NCBI RefSeq assembly: GCF_006539125.1
Contig: NZ_BJMK01000018.1
Coordinates: 1-43,686, forward strand
Source of the DNA: Gluconobacter sphaericus NBRC 12467
Lineage (GTDB): Bacteria > Pseudomonadota > Alphaproteobacteria > Acetobacterales > Acetobacteraceae
DNA length: 43,686 nucleotides
Direction: 5' to 3'
Shown here: one piece after another, positions 24,897-34,100 of the stretch
Position numbering within the stretch: the first letter of the stretch is position 1
Layout of the letters: every line of letters begins with the position of its first letter
The notes under the pieces: generated by a model
What the model saw: the letters and a program-made list of their open reading frames with translations, nothing else
Database searches by the model: none
Told to the model about the DNA's origin: nothing
Translations under genes and position numbers: made by a program

Positions 24897-27407
24897 ATGC
24901 GCCTTGTTCGCCTGCTTTCGACTTCGGCCCTGTTTGCGTTCGGTACGGTATCGGCCTTTGCCGCACCCGCAAACAACACGGCTCCTTCTGCCAAGAAGAG
25001 CCATACCAAAGTCGCTGCCGCCGCCGCCCCGTCCATGATGGGCAACACGGCTCCAACAGACGAACATATCTCTGTCAGCGGTCACCATTCCTATTTCGAT
25101 GGCGTAACACGCCGCGATGTTGGTGGTGGTCTGATGCAAAAACAGGATGCGGCGAAATCCGTTTCTGCCATCTCCCGCGACTACATCGAAAAACAGGCCC
25201 CCGGTCAGGACCCGATGCAACTTATCGCGCTGCTTCCAGGTGCGAACGTTACATCCTCCGATCCGGCGGGTCTGACGGGAAGTCACATGAGCGCCCGTGG
25301 CCTCGACCAGTCACAGATGGGTTTCACGCTTGAAGGCTTCCCGCTCAATGATATTGGAAACTTCGCGGTATATTCTCAGGAAATTGTAGATTCCGAAAAC
25401 CTGCGTAAGATCAGCCTTGCACAGGGCTCCGCAGACCTCGACAGCCCGCATCTGAGCGCCACCGGCGGTGTGGTCGACATGTACATGATCGACCCTAAGA
25501 TGAAGAAGGGCGGCGCATTCGACGTCTCCTACGGCTCATACGACTACACGCGCGGCTTCCTGCGTCTGGATACCGGCAAGATCGGCCAGACCAATCTGCG
25601 CGCCTATTTTTCTGGCTCCTACGCGACAGAAGACGCTATCCATTCCATGGCCACGAACCGCAAGCTGCATGCTGAAGCGAAGTTCGTGAATGACTGGGGT
25701 GATGGCAACCGCGTGTCGCTCGCGATCGTCGGAAACCGACTCTATAACTACCTGTCGCCAAGCGTAAATCTTCCATCGTGGAATGCGTATGGTTTTGGCG
25801 AAAAAACGGGTTACGTTGCATCGTGTTATGCTGGTTCCACCTGTACTCGCCCGAATGGAACCACTTTTAAAAACACAAGCAATGCTACAATAAATAATAC
25901 CGTTTATAACGGTACATATAAAGAAAATAATAGTAATTACTATAAACTTCACCAGAACCCGTTCACCAATATCTATGCCAGTGCTCCCTCAACCTTTAAG
26001 TTGACAGATCACCTTGTTCTCACGGAAACGCCTTATTTCTGGTACGGTGACGGCAGCGGCGGCGGGGCTTACACGACACCAACAAGCTGGGGTGCCACGA
26101 GCATGACTGGCACACTGAACGGCAAAAAGCCCTCCAGCAGCACACTGATGTATGAACCCTCGCTCACCACGACCTATCGCCCGGGTGCCGTCACGAAGCT
26201 AACACTGACAACCGGCGTTAACCGCCTGATGGTCGGATACTGGTTCGAATACGCCAAGCAAATCCAGACAGCGCCTGCAACGGGCATCGCATCCAACGGT
26301 ACACCTTGGAACATCTGGGGCAGTGGTTCGAACTTCATCTTCAATGACGGCACGACCTATCAGTACCGCGCCAGTCTGACGCAGACCCGCACCCACGTCA
26401 TGTTTATTGGTGACAGCCTGTCGCTGCTGCACAACAAGCTGACCATCGACGCAGGGTTGAAATATGCAATCGTCACACGTGACGGTCACAATATGCTGCC
26501 CAATACGTCAACAGGTCCTTACATCGACAAAACATTCTACCAACCGCTGCCGACAGCATCGATCCGCTATCAGATCAATCCGGAAATGCAGGTCTTCGTG
26601 TCTGGTGCGACAAACTTCCGTATCCCGATGAACTACTCGCTCTATGACGCGGGTACATATTATAAAAACGGCGGATACAGCACGCAGGCCAATGCAAACC
26701 AACAGCCTGAAATTTCCATTTCGGAAGAAGCCGGCTGGCGTTACACAGGCCCAACGGTCATGGCCTCAATCACGTACTTCCACTACAACTTCACAAACCG
26801 TCTGTTCTCTCAGACCGAATGTCTGAACTCATCGTGCACCAACTACGCCACGACCAACATCAATGCCGGTGGTCAGAGCACGAACGGTGTGGATGCCGAA
26901 ATCGGAACACGTCCGATTTTCTATCACCTACGGCCCTATGCATCCTTCGAGTACGTTGACGCCCGGACCACCAGTAACCTGCGTGCTGGTAGCGGTGCAT
27001 CAAGCGACTACCTGCATACCGCTGGAAAATTTGCTCCTGAGACCCCCAAATACCAAGTTGGCTTCAACCTCGACTATGACGACGGTAATATCTTTGGCGC
27101 TTACAGCCTGAAGTACGTTGCCAAGCAGTATTCGACATTCATGGACGACCAGCACATTCCAGGTTACGTTAAAATGAATATCTCGGTCGGCTATCGCTTC
27201 AAAAACCTGGGCTTCCTGCAAGCACCGAACATCAAATTCAACCTGACCAACATCACCAACAACCATTACCTCGGTTTTCCGACCGGCGTTCAGACCAACG
27301 CACAAACACAGCGCGGTATCTTCGGAACCACCGTCAAAGGAACAGCTCCGACTTACATGATCGCGGCACCGTTCGCTGCAACCGGTTCCATCAGCGCTGG
27401 TTTCTGA
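24897..27407 (+). CDS. TonB-dependent outer-membrane receptor, substrate unknown
   Basis: 836-residue receptor with a signal peptide (LLSTSALFAFGTVSAFA), an Ala/Lys-rich linker and a TonB box region EHISVSG. The plug reads AKSVSAISRDYIEKQAPGQD, MSARGLDQSQMGFTLEGFPL, followed by a long barrel ending ATGSISAGF. This form is common in acetic acid bacteria, which carry many such receptors. Residues about 320-350 form a low-GC, Asn/Thr/Tyr-rich insertion in a likely outer loop. The substrate cannot be told: no riboswitch, Fur-like site or partner gene is seen. Closed by a strong terminator. Confidence 0.88.
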   Translation: MRLVRLLSTSALFAFGTVSAFAAPANNTAPSAKKSHTKVAAAAAPSMMGNTAPTDEHISVSGHHSYFDGVTRRDVGGGLMQKQDAAKSVSAISRDYIEKQAPGQDPMQLIALLPGANVTSSDPAGLTGSHMSARGLDQSQMGFTLEGFPLNDIGNFAVYSQEIVDSENLRKISLAQGSADLDSPHLSATGGVVDMYMIDPKMKKGGAFDVSYGSYDYTRGFLRLDTGKIGQTNLRAYFSGSYATEDAIHSMATNRKLHAEAKFVNDWGDGNRVSLAIVGNRLYNYLSPSVNLPSWNAYGFGEKTGYVASCYAGSTCTRPNGTTFKNTSNATINNTVYNGTYKENNSNYYKLHQNPFTNIYASAPSTFKLTDHLVLTETPYFWYGDGSGGGAYTTPTSWGATSMTGTLNGKKPSSSTLMYEPSLTTTYRPGAVTKLTLTTGVNRLMVGYWFEYAKQIQTAPATGIASNGTPWNIWGSGSNFIFNDGTTYQYRASLTQTRTHVMFIGDSLSLLHNKLTIDAGLKYAIVTRDGHNMLPNTSTGPYIDKTFYQPLPTASIRYQINPEMQVFVSGATNFRIPMNYSLYDAGTYYKNGGYSTQANANQQPEISISEEAGWRYTGPTVMASITYFHYNFTNRLFSQTECLNSSCTNYATTNINAGGQSTNGVDAEIGTRPIFYHLRPYASFEYVDARTTSNLRAGSGASSDYLHTAGKFAPETPKYQVGFNLDYDDGNIFGAYSLKYVAKQYSTFMDDQHIPGYVKMNISVGYRFKNLGFLQAPNIKFNLTNITNNHYLGFPTGVQTNAQTQRGIFGTTVKGTAPTYMIAAPFAATGSISAGF

Positions 27408-27435
27408 TCCTTCAAATCTTGTTAACCCTGAATGC

Positions 27436-27464
27436 CCCATGCCGGTCTCCGGCATGGGTTTTTT
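27436..27464 (+). terminator. Intrinsic terminator after the TonB-dependent receptor
   Basis: CCCATGCCGG-TCT-CCGGCATGGG, perfect 10-bp stem, followed by six T, 28 bp after the stop codon. Confidence 0.93.
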
Positions 27465-27575
27465 CATGACCGTTAAGGTATTCCAAAACGAAGCGCTGCA
27501 CTCTTGCGCTCTATTGGACAATAGGGCCATTTAAACCCACACTCGCGACACACCAGAGACACATAAGGATCCACG

Positions 27576-28079
27576 GTGGGCAGAACGAAAACGACGGACA
27601 GGTCAGCTCTGGATATCTATCTGAGGGCTCTTAGGGATCATCTGTCCATTGAATCCAAGGCCATCGAGACCGCGCTTTCCGAGTTGCCTGTATGTGAGCG
27701 GTATCCGGGGCTATGTCGGCGGATGGAGCAGGATCTGGCGATGGGTCGGAGCCATGCGCGGGAGGTCACGATCCTTCTGTCCCGACACGGACACCCTGCC
27801 CCAGTTCCTCATGAAACCGTCTCGTCCATTCTCAGCACCGTCTCGGGGCTTCTGCATGGGGGTGAGGAGCATGACGTTCTGAAGAACGTGCTGGCGGCGA
27901 GCGGATATCGCGCGCATCAGATCGCATCACTTCAGGTTCTAATTGTGCTGGCACAGCAGCTTGGTTTTGCGCAGGACGCAGCGGCTCTGGACTGCCTGAA
28001 GGATGAGGAAATAGCGGCGGCCGGGGCGCTCGAAGGACTGACGCCAGAAATCGTGGCGCAGTATCTGGCGGCAGGCTGA
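27576..28079 (+). CDS. DUF892/YciE-like four-helix protein
   Basis: 167 residues, almost entirely helical, starting at a GTG after AAGGATCCACG. The pattern LRDHLSIESKAIETALSELP, then RMEQDLAMGRSHAREVTILL, resembles the ferritin-like DUF892 (YciE/YciF) family, which is linked to stress responses. The usual acidic metal-binding pairs are only partly visible, so metal binding is uncertain. It lies 40 bp upstream of the SbcD-like gene and might be cotranscribed with it. Confidence 0.55.
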   Translation: MGRTKTTDRSALDIYLRALRDHLSIESKAIETALSELPVCERYPGLCRRMEQDLAMGRSHAREVTILLSRHGHPAPVPHETVSSILSTVSGLLHGGEEHDVLKNVLAASGYRAHQIASLQVLIVLAQQLGFAQDAAALDCLKDEEIAAAGALEGLTPEIVAQYLAAG

Positions 28080-28119
28080 GGCAGCTTGCAAGACATCCGT
28101 GAGGGCGTAAACTTCGGGT

Positions 28120-29358
28120 ATGTCCTCATTCCGCTTTCTTCACGCTGCTGACATCCACCTCGACAGCCCCCTGCGGGGACTGAGCCGTTACGAGGGGCTT
28201 CCCGAGGCGGAAATCCGGGGCTCCACGCGGCGCGCGCTGGACCGGCTTGTCGAGACAGCGCTGACGGAAAAGGTCGATTTCCTCGTGCTGGCGGGGGATC
28301 TGTATGACGGATCCTGGCAGGATGTGGGGACCGGGCTTTACATGGTCCGGGCACTGAGCCGGCTGGTTCAGGCTGGCATCCGGGTCGTGACGCTTTCGGG
28401 CAATCATGATGCCCAGTCGGTCATTGCGCGCGAACTGCCGCTTCCGGACGGGATCGATCATTTCTCCTATGATGCACCCCAGACGCTGCACTGGCCCGAA
28501 CTGGGCGTGGGACTCCATGGGCAGAGTTTCCGGGACCGGCATGTCACGCAGGACATGACGCGTGCCTATCCCGCGCCAGTGGCGGGGTGTTTTAATATCG
28601 GTGTGCTGCATACGTCGCTCTCAGGATATGGGGAGCACGAAACCTATGCGCCCTGCTCTGTCGAGACCCTCTCGGCCAAGGGGTATGATTACTGGGCGCT
28701 GGGGCATGTTCATGCGCGCGAGATTGTCTGCGAGCATCCGTGGATTGTGTTTCCCGGCGTGCTTCAGGGGCGCCATGCGCGCGAGACCGGAGCCTGTGGC
28801 TGTGAACTGGTTACGGTTGAGGACGGGATCGTCCGGTCTGTTGAATTCGTGGAATGTGATGTTGTGCGCTGGGCCCGGCTGGAGCTCGATGTCAGCGATA
28901 TCCAGACTATGGATGCGGTTCTGGGCACGGCGCGTCAGGCGATGGAAGGCGCACTGTCCGAGGCCGGGGGGCGGACGGTCATTGCGCGGATCGTGTTGAC
29001 GGGACGGAGCGTTCTGCATGACCGGTTATGTGCGTCGCAGGCATGGAAAGAGGATCTGCGGGGCATAGCAGTGTCGATGGCGCAGGGCACAGCCCAGATT
29101 GCGCTGGAGAAAATCCGTAACGAGACTTCCGCGCCTGCGCACCGGACGGGCGTGGCGGAGACGCGAGAGCTGGATCTGGCACTTGAAGGGCTGAGGCAGG
29201 ACGACGAGTTTCTGGCGTCCCTGCCCGAGGCGTTTGAAGGATTTTTCTCGGTTCTGCCGTCCTGCGTTGAACGCGACAGTCTGATGCCGGAGGGGCAGTT
29301 TCCTCTTGAGCAGGCCCGGGCGGCCTTGCGGGCGCGGCTTGTGGGGGAGACGGAATAA
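28120..29358 (+). CDS. SbcD/YhaO-like DNA repair exonuclease (metallophosphoesterase)
   Basis: 412 residues. The five calcineurin-type motifs are present: DIHLDSP (residues 11-17), AGDLYDGS, SGNHDAQS, a histidine in GVLHTSL, and GHVHAREI. These bind two metal ions for nuclease activity. Length and order fit the YhaO group rather than classical SbcD. It forms a complex with the following ATPase: the TAA stop overlaps the ATG of the next gene by one base. The pair probably processes DNA ends or hairpins. Confidence 0.9.
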   Translation: MSSFRFLHAADIHLDSPLRGLSRYEGLPEAEIRGSTRRALDRLVETALTEKVDFLVLAGDLYDGSWQDVGTGLYMVRALSRLVQAGIRVVTLSGNHDAQSVIARELPLPDGIDHFSYDAPQTLHWPELGVGLHGQSFRDRHVTQDMTRAYPAPVAGCFNIGVLHTSLSGYGEHETYAPCSVETLSAKGYDYWALGHVHAREIVCEHPWIVFPGVLQGRHARETGACGCELVTVEDGIVRSVEFVECDVVRWARLELDVSDIQTMDAVLGTARQAMEGALSEAGGRTVIARIVLTGRSVLHDRLCASQAWKEDLRGIAVSMAQGTAQIALEKIRNETSAPAHRTGVAETRELDLALEGLRQDDEFLASLPEAFEGFFSVLPSCVERDSLMPEGQFPLEQARAALRARLVGETE

Positions 29359-32300
29359 TGCGTTTCGAACGTCTCGATCTTCTGCGCTATGGTGGGTTTC
29401 AGGATGCAACGCTGACCTTTCCAAAAGGTGCGCGGGATCTGCATGTCATTTACGGGCCCAACGAAGCCGGAAAATCGACGACGCTTTGTGCGATCCGGGA
29501 TTTCCTGTTCGGGTTTCCGCATCATGTTGCGAGGGGTGACTGGATGACGGCCGCGTCGCTGCTGCGGGTCGGGGCGTGTCTGGAGCAGGACGGAACGGTT
29601 TTTGAGGGCCTGCGGCGTCGGGGGCGGAATCAGACGCTTTTTGCGACCGATGATAAGACTGCTCTCGATGATCTGACATTGACATTGCGGAGCTGGCTTG
29701 GTGGGCTGGACGCAAAAGGGTTCGAGGCGGCCTGGGCGCTGGATCATGCGCGGCTGCGCGAAGGCGGCGAGGAGATGCGTCGTCTGAAGGATGATGCAGG
29801 GCTTCAGATTCTGGCGGCTGGTCTGGGTCTTGAAGGCATCGGGAAACTGGCGACGACGCTTCAGGAAGAAGTGAATTCGGAATGGAAATCCGGGCGGGCA
29901 CGCTCGGCCTTGCAGCAGGCAAAGCAGAAACTGAAAGATTTGCAGCAGACCCTGCGTCAGGACACGACGACAGCGCGGCAACTTTCGATTGCGAACAAGG
30001 CAGTATCAGTTTCTGAATCAGAACGGACAGCCTGTGAAAAGCAAGCTCAGGCGCTCGGGGTGCGTCGCAGGACCAACTCCCGGCTGAAAGCGACATCTGT
30101 TCCTATTCAGAAACTGATGGAGACCGAAGCGGAGATCGCTACTTTTCCGCATTGGGATCTGACGGCTCAGGATTGCGCGCGGATCGAGAAAACCCTTGAA
30201 ACCCTGCATCGGGACGAAGAGGCGCTTTCGATCACGCGCCAGAAACTTGAGACATTATCCGGGCAGGTGCGGGACTATGGGGAGCCACATCCTGTTCTTG
30301 CAGAGCAGGACGCCATCCGGGCGCTGCTGGGACGGGCTGTGCTTGTCGCGCGTCTTGAAGCGGCGGTGGGAGACCGTCAGGCACGGCTGACGCGGGACGG
30401 GATCTGGCTTGAGCAGTTCAGGGCGCGGCATGGCTGTGAGGCGGGCGCGCTGCCAGAATTGTCGGAACTGGACGATCTGGACCAGCGACTTCAGGCGCGC
30501 GCGCTGCTGCAGACGCAGGCGCAGGACCTGGGCGCGCGGCTTCGGGAGACGGAGCAGGCGCTCGGTGCGCTTCGTCCGAGATCCGTTCCAGATACGGATG
30601 AAAAAGCCGATGGGGAGCGTCTGCGCCTGTTTCGGCTGGAACTGGATGAGGCGCGTAGCCTTGGTAAGCTGGATGAGCTGATCGACAGCCTTTCGGATGA
30701 GGTTGCACGGCACGAAAATGTCACGGCAGCGGCTTATGGAGCGTTGTTGCCGTGGCGTACGACAGGTGCAAATCCGAAGGCCGAACTGACGGCGCTTGCG
30801 TTGCCGGACATGGCGGTCCTCGAAGAGGAATTACGGCTCCGGACAGCGCTGGACGAGCAGCGGCGGGCCGCGTGCGACGACGCGCAGGCGACGGAGACGG
30901 AACACGCGCGTCTGGAGCAGCAGCGTCGGCGACTTGAGGAAAGCGGACAGGCGGTGTCACGCGAGCAGCTTTCCGCGGCGCGACAAGAACGCGACCGGCT
31001 GTGGCAGGAGATGGACCGTCATTGCCAGTCCGGAGACATTCCGCCTTCGGCAATACGGGAGGCGTTTGGGGTTCTGGTCCAGAATGCGGATGGTCTGGCG
31101 GACCGGCGCCATGACCATGCCGAGCAGTCCGCCCAGCTTGCGGCGCTTTCACGGCAGGTCGAGGATCTGGTGCTGAGGACCGCAGAGGCCCGGCGTCGGA
31201 CGGCTCATGCAGAGGCAGAGTTGGATCGACGGGATGCCGCATGGTCGGCTCTTCTGGAAACCTTGGGTGCGCCGGTCTTGCCGCCTGCCCCGCTTCAGGT
31301 CTGGATTACGCGGCGTCAGGAGGCTCTTGAAGCTGAAGAGCAGTTGCAGGTCACACGCTCGCAGTTGCAGGCCGCGACAGAAACGCGGGCGGATATGTGT
31401 CGCCGGCTGCAGGTTTTCGTGCCCGCATCTCCGTCCGACCGGCTGGCGGCTCAGATCCGGCAGGCCGCGTCCGTTCTGGAGCGTGACGAGGCCGAAGCCC
31501 GCCAGAACGAGACCCGGATCGCGGAGCAGCGCCGCTTACTGGAGGCCGTGGCGAAAGACCGGGCTGCGTTGGTCGCACTGGAGCGCAGTCTGGCGCAGTG
31601 GGACGAAGACTGGGCGCTGGCCTGTCAGGCGTGTCATTACCCGGGCCGGCCGGACCGCACGGATCTGCTGGATGTGCGTGAGGCGCGAACGATCCAGAGC
31701 CGGATGGACAGCGAGCAGAAGGAACAGGTGGCCGAGGCCCGCGATATTGCGGCTTTCCACGATGAACTGCGGGTGTTCCTTCAGCGTCACGGGCAGGGCT
31801 CTGCGGTGGAACTTGAGACCTTCCTGACGCAGAAGCTGGGTCTCGAGCAAAAGCGGCTGGCGACTGTGCAGGCACATGCGGCCCTTGAGGCCGAGATTGC
31901 GCAGAAGGATCTGAAGATTGCATCGCTGATGGCGGAGTTGGTGCCTGTGCGATCAACGCTGGGTCTGGGGCCGAATGATGATTTGCGCCGCGCTTTGTCA
32001 CGAGCCTGCGAGCGCGCCGGGCTTTGTGAGACGCGTGAGGGATTGCGGGATCAGATCCTTCAGGCGGGCAATGGCCGTCCACTCGATATTCTTCTGGAAG
32101 AAGCCCGTGAAACGGACCCGGCACAACTCGAGCAGGAATTCGAAGCCATCGAGGCAGAAACAACGGCGCTGAACGCCCGCAGATCGGAAGTGGATGAGCG
32201 GCTGTTCAATGCGCGCGCAGTTCTGGCGGGGCTGGAAAATGCGCGAGGCGTTCATGAGACGGCCGAGGAAATCCAAGAGACAGAAGCGGAGATTGCCGAG

Positions 32301-32777
32301 CGGGCCAGCCGCTATGTCTCACTCAGGCTCCAGCAATTGATGCTGTCACGACTGGTGGAACAGGGGCGCCAGCAAGCGCACGGGCCGTTGCTGACGCGTG
32401 CGGGGGCGCTGTTTTCCCGACTGACACTTGGGCGTTATGTCGGGCTTGCGACGGAAGAAGACGGCTCGGACGGGCTGGTTCTGGCAGGATGCCGACCGGG
32501 AAATACGGCGCTTGTTCCAGTTTACGCCATGAGCGAGGGCACGCGCGACCAGCTTTATCTGGCGCTGCGACTGGCATCCGTCGAACAGGCTTTGGAGCGG
32601 GGAATCCGTCTACCTTTCCTTGCGGATGACTTGTTCGTGACGTTTGATGAAGAGCGCACGGATGCGGGTCTGAAAATTTTGGCTGAGATTTCGGAAAAAA
32701 CGCAGGTTCTGTTTTTTACCCATCATAGATATATTTTAAATCAATCGAAAGAAATTTGTTCTTTTATAGAACTATAA
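29358..32777 (+). CDS. SbcC/YhaN-like AAA ATPase with long coiled coil
   Basis: 1139 residues. N-terminal half-ATPase with Walker A GPNEAGKST (about residues 34-42), a long Gln/Glu/Arg/Ala-rich coiled-coil middle (about residues 180-960), and a C-terminal half with the signature MSEGTRDQLYLALRLASVEQ and Walker B LPFLADDLFVTFDEERT. This is the Rad50/SMC-type layout of YhaN. No clear zinc-hook CxxC is seen at the coil apex. The last 20 residues (RYILNQSKEICSFIEL) are encoded by AT-rich DNA unlike the rest of the gene, which may mark a replaced 3' end. Confidence 0.88.
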   Translation: MRFERLDLLRYGGFQDATLTFPKGARDLHVIYGPNEAGKSTTLCAIRDFLFGFPHHVARGDWMTAASLLRVGACLEQDGTVFEGLRRRGRNQTLFATDDKTALDDLTLTLRSWLGGLDAKGFEAAWALDHARLREGGEEMRRLKDDAGLQILAAGLGLEGIGKLATTLQEEVNSEWKSGRARSALQQAKQKLKDLQQTLRQDTTTARQLSIANKAVSVSESERTACEKQAQALGVRRRTNSRLKATSVPIQKLMETEAEIATFPHWDLTAQDCARIEKTLETLHRDEEALSITRQKLETLSGQVRDYGEPHPVLAEQDAIRALLGRAVLVARLEAAVGDRQARLTRDGIWLEQFRARHGCEAGALPELSELDDLDQRLQARALLQTQAQDLGARLRETEQALGALRPRSVPDTDEKADGERLRLFRLELDEARSLGKLDELIDSLSDEVARHENVTAAAYGALLPWRTTGANPKAELTALALPDMAVLEEELRLRTALDEQRRAACDDAQATETEHARLEQQRRRLEESGQAVSREQLSAARQERDRLWQEMDRHCQSGDIPPSAIREAFGVLVQNADGLADRRHDHAEQSAQLAALSRQVEDLVLRTAEARRRTAHAEAELDRRDAAWSALLETLGAPVLPPAPLQVWITRRQEALEAEEQLQVTRSQLQAATETRADMCRRLQVFVPASPSDRLAAQIRQAASVLERDEAEARQNETRIAEQRRLLEAVAKDRAALVALERSLAQWDEDWALACQACHYPGRPDRTDLLDVREARTIQSRMDSEQKEQVAEARDIAAFHDELRVFLQRHGQGSAVELETFLTQKLGLEQKRLATVQAHAALEAEIAQKDLKIASLMAELVPVRSTLGLGPNDDLRRALSRACERAGLCETREGLRDQILQAGNGRPLDILLEEARETDPAQLEQEFEAIEAETTALNARRSEVDERLFNARAVLAGLENARGVHETAEEIQETEAEIAERASRYVSLRLQQLMLSRLVEQGRQQAHGPLLTRAGALFSRLTLGRYVGLATEEDGSDGLVLAGCRPGNTALVPVYAMSEGTRDQLYLALRLASVEQALERGIRLPFLADDLFVTFDEERTDAGLKILAEISEKTQVLFFTHHRYILNQSKEICSFIEL

Positions 32778-32960
32778 TTATATTAATGAAAAAATATTTA
32801 TTTTATGATATTTTAATTCTTTCCTTCTTTTTCAATGGCACTGAGTGACGAAATATTATGAAATACAGACTGTCTATTTTCCTTTGAGCTGATCTTCAAT
32901 ATAGCCATCCTGACATGGGTGTTTTGACTGGTCTTACTATTAAAAATGGTGTTTAGAGGC
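32718..32960. other. AT-rich junction between the YhaN-like gene and the AraC gene
   Basis: Base composition drops sharply here: runs such as ATGAAAAAATATTTATTTTA contrast with the GC-rich genes on either side. It contains the last codons of the YhaN-like gene and about 210 bp of spacer without a gene. It may mark an old insertion boundary or a promoter-rich region. Confidence 0.6.
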
Positions 32961-32989
32961 ATTCCCACTTTCCTTCACGGAGCGCAGTC

Positions 32990-33880
32990 GTGACTGAAAG
33001 CCCACGCGGTAGCCTGAATGCACAGCGCATCATACCGCTCGCAACCCTTGCGGCACCTCCCCGTGGAATGGACCCGATCGTCGCTCGTCTCAGCACGGCT
33101 CTGTCTGAGGGTATCGCGGAGGTTCTGGAGCAGGAACGGGCGGTTCTTGTGCTGTCACGGCATTCCACGGGCAAGCTTTATCTGGATCAGCACCAGTTCT
33201 CGACACTGGCCACGCCGCCGCAGATCGAACCGACGGCAGATGTCTTTCTGCTGAGCGTTACGCGCAGTGCGTTGCTGCGGTATCTTCCGATGCTTGCGGC
33301 GCTGCCGCCCCTGTCTTTCAATATGGAGAAAGGGCCGGGGGCATTCCTGTTGTCCGCGGGGTCCATGCTTGAGGCTGGTATGCTGGAAGGCACGATTTCG
33401 CAGACACGCCAGCGCCTCATGCAGCATGTTACGGATCTACTCATCACGACAATTCTGGACTGCCTGCAACTGGAAGTCAGTGTCGCCGGGCGGCGCCGGC
33501 ATCGGCAGAAGCATATCCGACACTATATAGAGACACGTTTACACGAGCATGATCTGACGCCGCAGAGTATTGCGGAGGCGTCGGGGATTTCCACCCGTGC
33601 GCTCTATCAGCTTTTCGATGGCAAGGACGGGGCGGTCGCGGGCTGGATCCTTAACAGGCGGCTTGAGCGGATCCATGCGGATCTGACGAACCCAGCACAT
33701 GATACACTGTCGATCGCGCAGATCGCGCTGAACCATGGTTTCCGCAATGCCGCGCATTTCTCCCGGCGTTTCCGGCAGAAATTCGGGGCGTCCCCGCGGG
33801 AAATCCGGCAGCGTTCCGCCTTGCGGCTGGGGCGTTTGGAACAGACTGGATCGTCAGGATGGCACGGACGAGGCGGGTAG
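32990..33880 (+). CDS. AraC-family transcriptional regulator
   Basis: 296 residues starting at a GTG after GGAGCGCAGTC. The N-terminal part (to about 170) is a ligand- or dimerisation-type AraC-binding-like domain. The C-terminal 100 residues hold the double helix-turn-helix: LTPQSIAEASGISTRALYQL and LSIAQIALNHGFRNAAHFSR, RRFRQKFGASPREIR. The target is unknown; the next genes point the other way. It converges with a LysR gene 220 bp downstream. Confidence 0.9.
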   Translation: MTESPRGSLNAQRIIPLATLAAPPRGMDPIVARLSTALSEGIAEVLEQERAVLVLSRHSTGKLYLDQHQFSTLATPPQIEPTADVFLLSVTRSALLRYLPMLAALPPLSFNMEKGPGAFLLSAGSMLEAGMLEGTISQTRQRLMQHVTDLLITTILDCLQLEVSVAGRRRHRQKHIRHYIETRLHEHDLTPQSIAEASGISTRALYQLFDGKDGAVAGWILNRRLERIHADLTNPAHDTLSIAQIALNHGFRNAAHFSRRFRQKFGASPREIRQRSALRLGRLEQTGSSGWHGRGG

Positions 33881-33922
33881 TAGACTGGCCTACGACCAGG
33901 TCCAGCAGAACGACTTGGAGGA

Positions 33923-34009
33923 TTCGAAAAACCCTCTTGCCCAGTTAATTCAGACTCACAAGCCCTTGGTATGGTCGTACACTGAAAGTGCTTGCGAAGG
34001 GTTTTCGAA
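33923..34009. repeat. Imperfect inverted repeat between AraC and LysR genes
   Basis: TTCGAAAAACCCTC (33923-33936) and GAAGGGTTTTCGAA (33996-34009) pair at 12 of 14 positions around 59 bases. The 220-bp convergent gap 33881-34100 otherwise shows no gene. It could be a remnant of a mobile element or a bidirectional termination region. Confidence 0.4.
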
Positions 34010-34100
34010 CCCTCAGGGTAGCAGTCACCTAGGTAGTCGAAACCGTCACGATTCACACCATTATCTAGAAACGGGCGTCTCTGCCGCCAGAGCGCAGCAC

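Noticed and set aside
28935-29981. Minus-strand open frame of 348 codons
   Set aside because: Antisense to the SbcD/SbcC-like pair; no motif.
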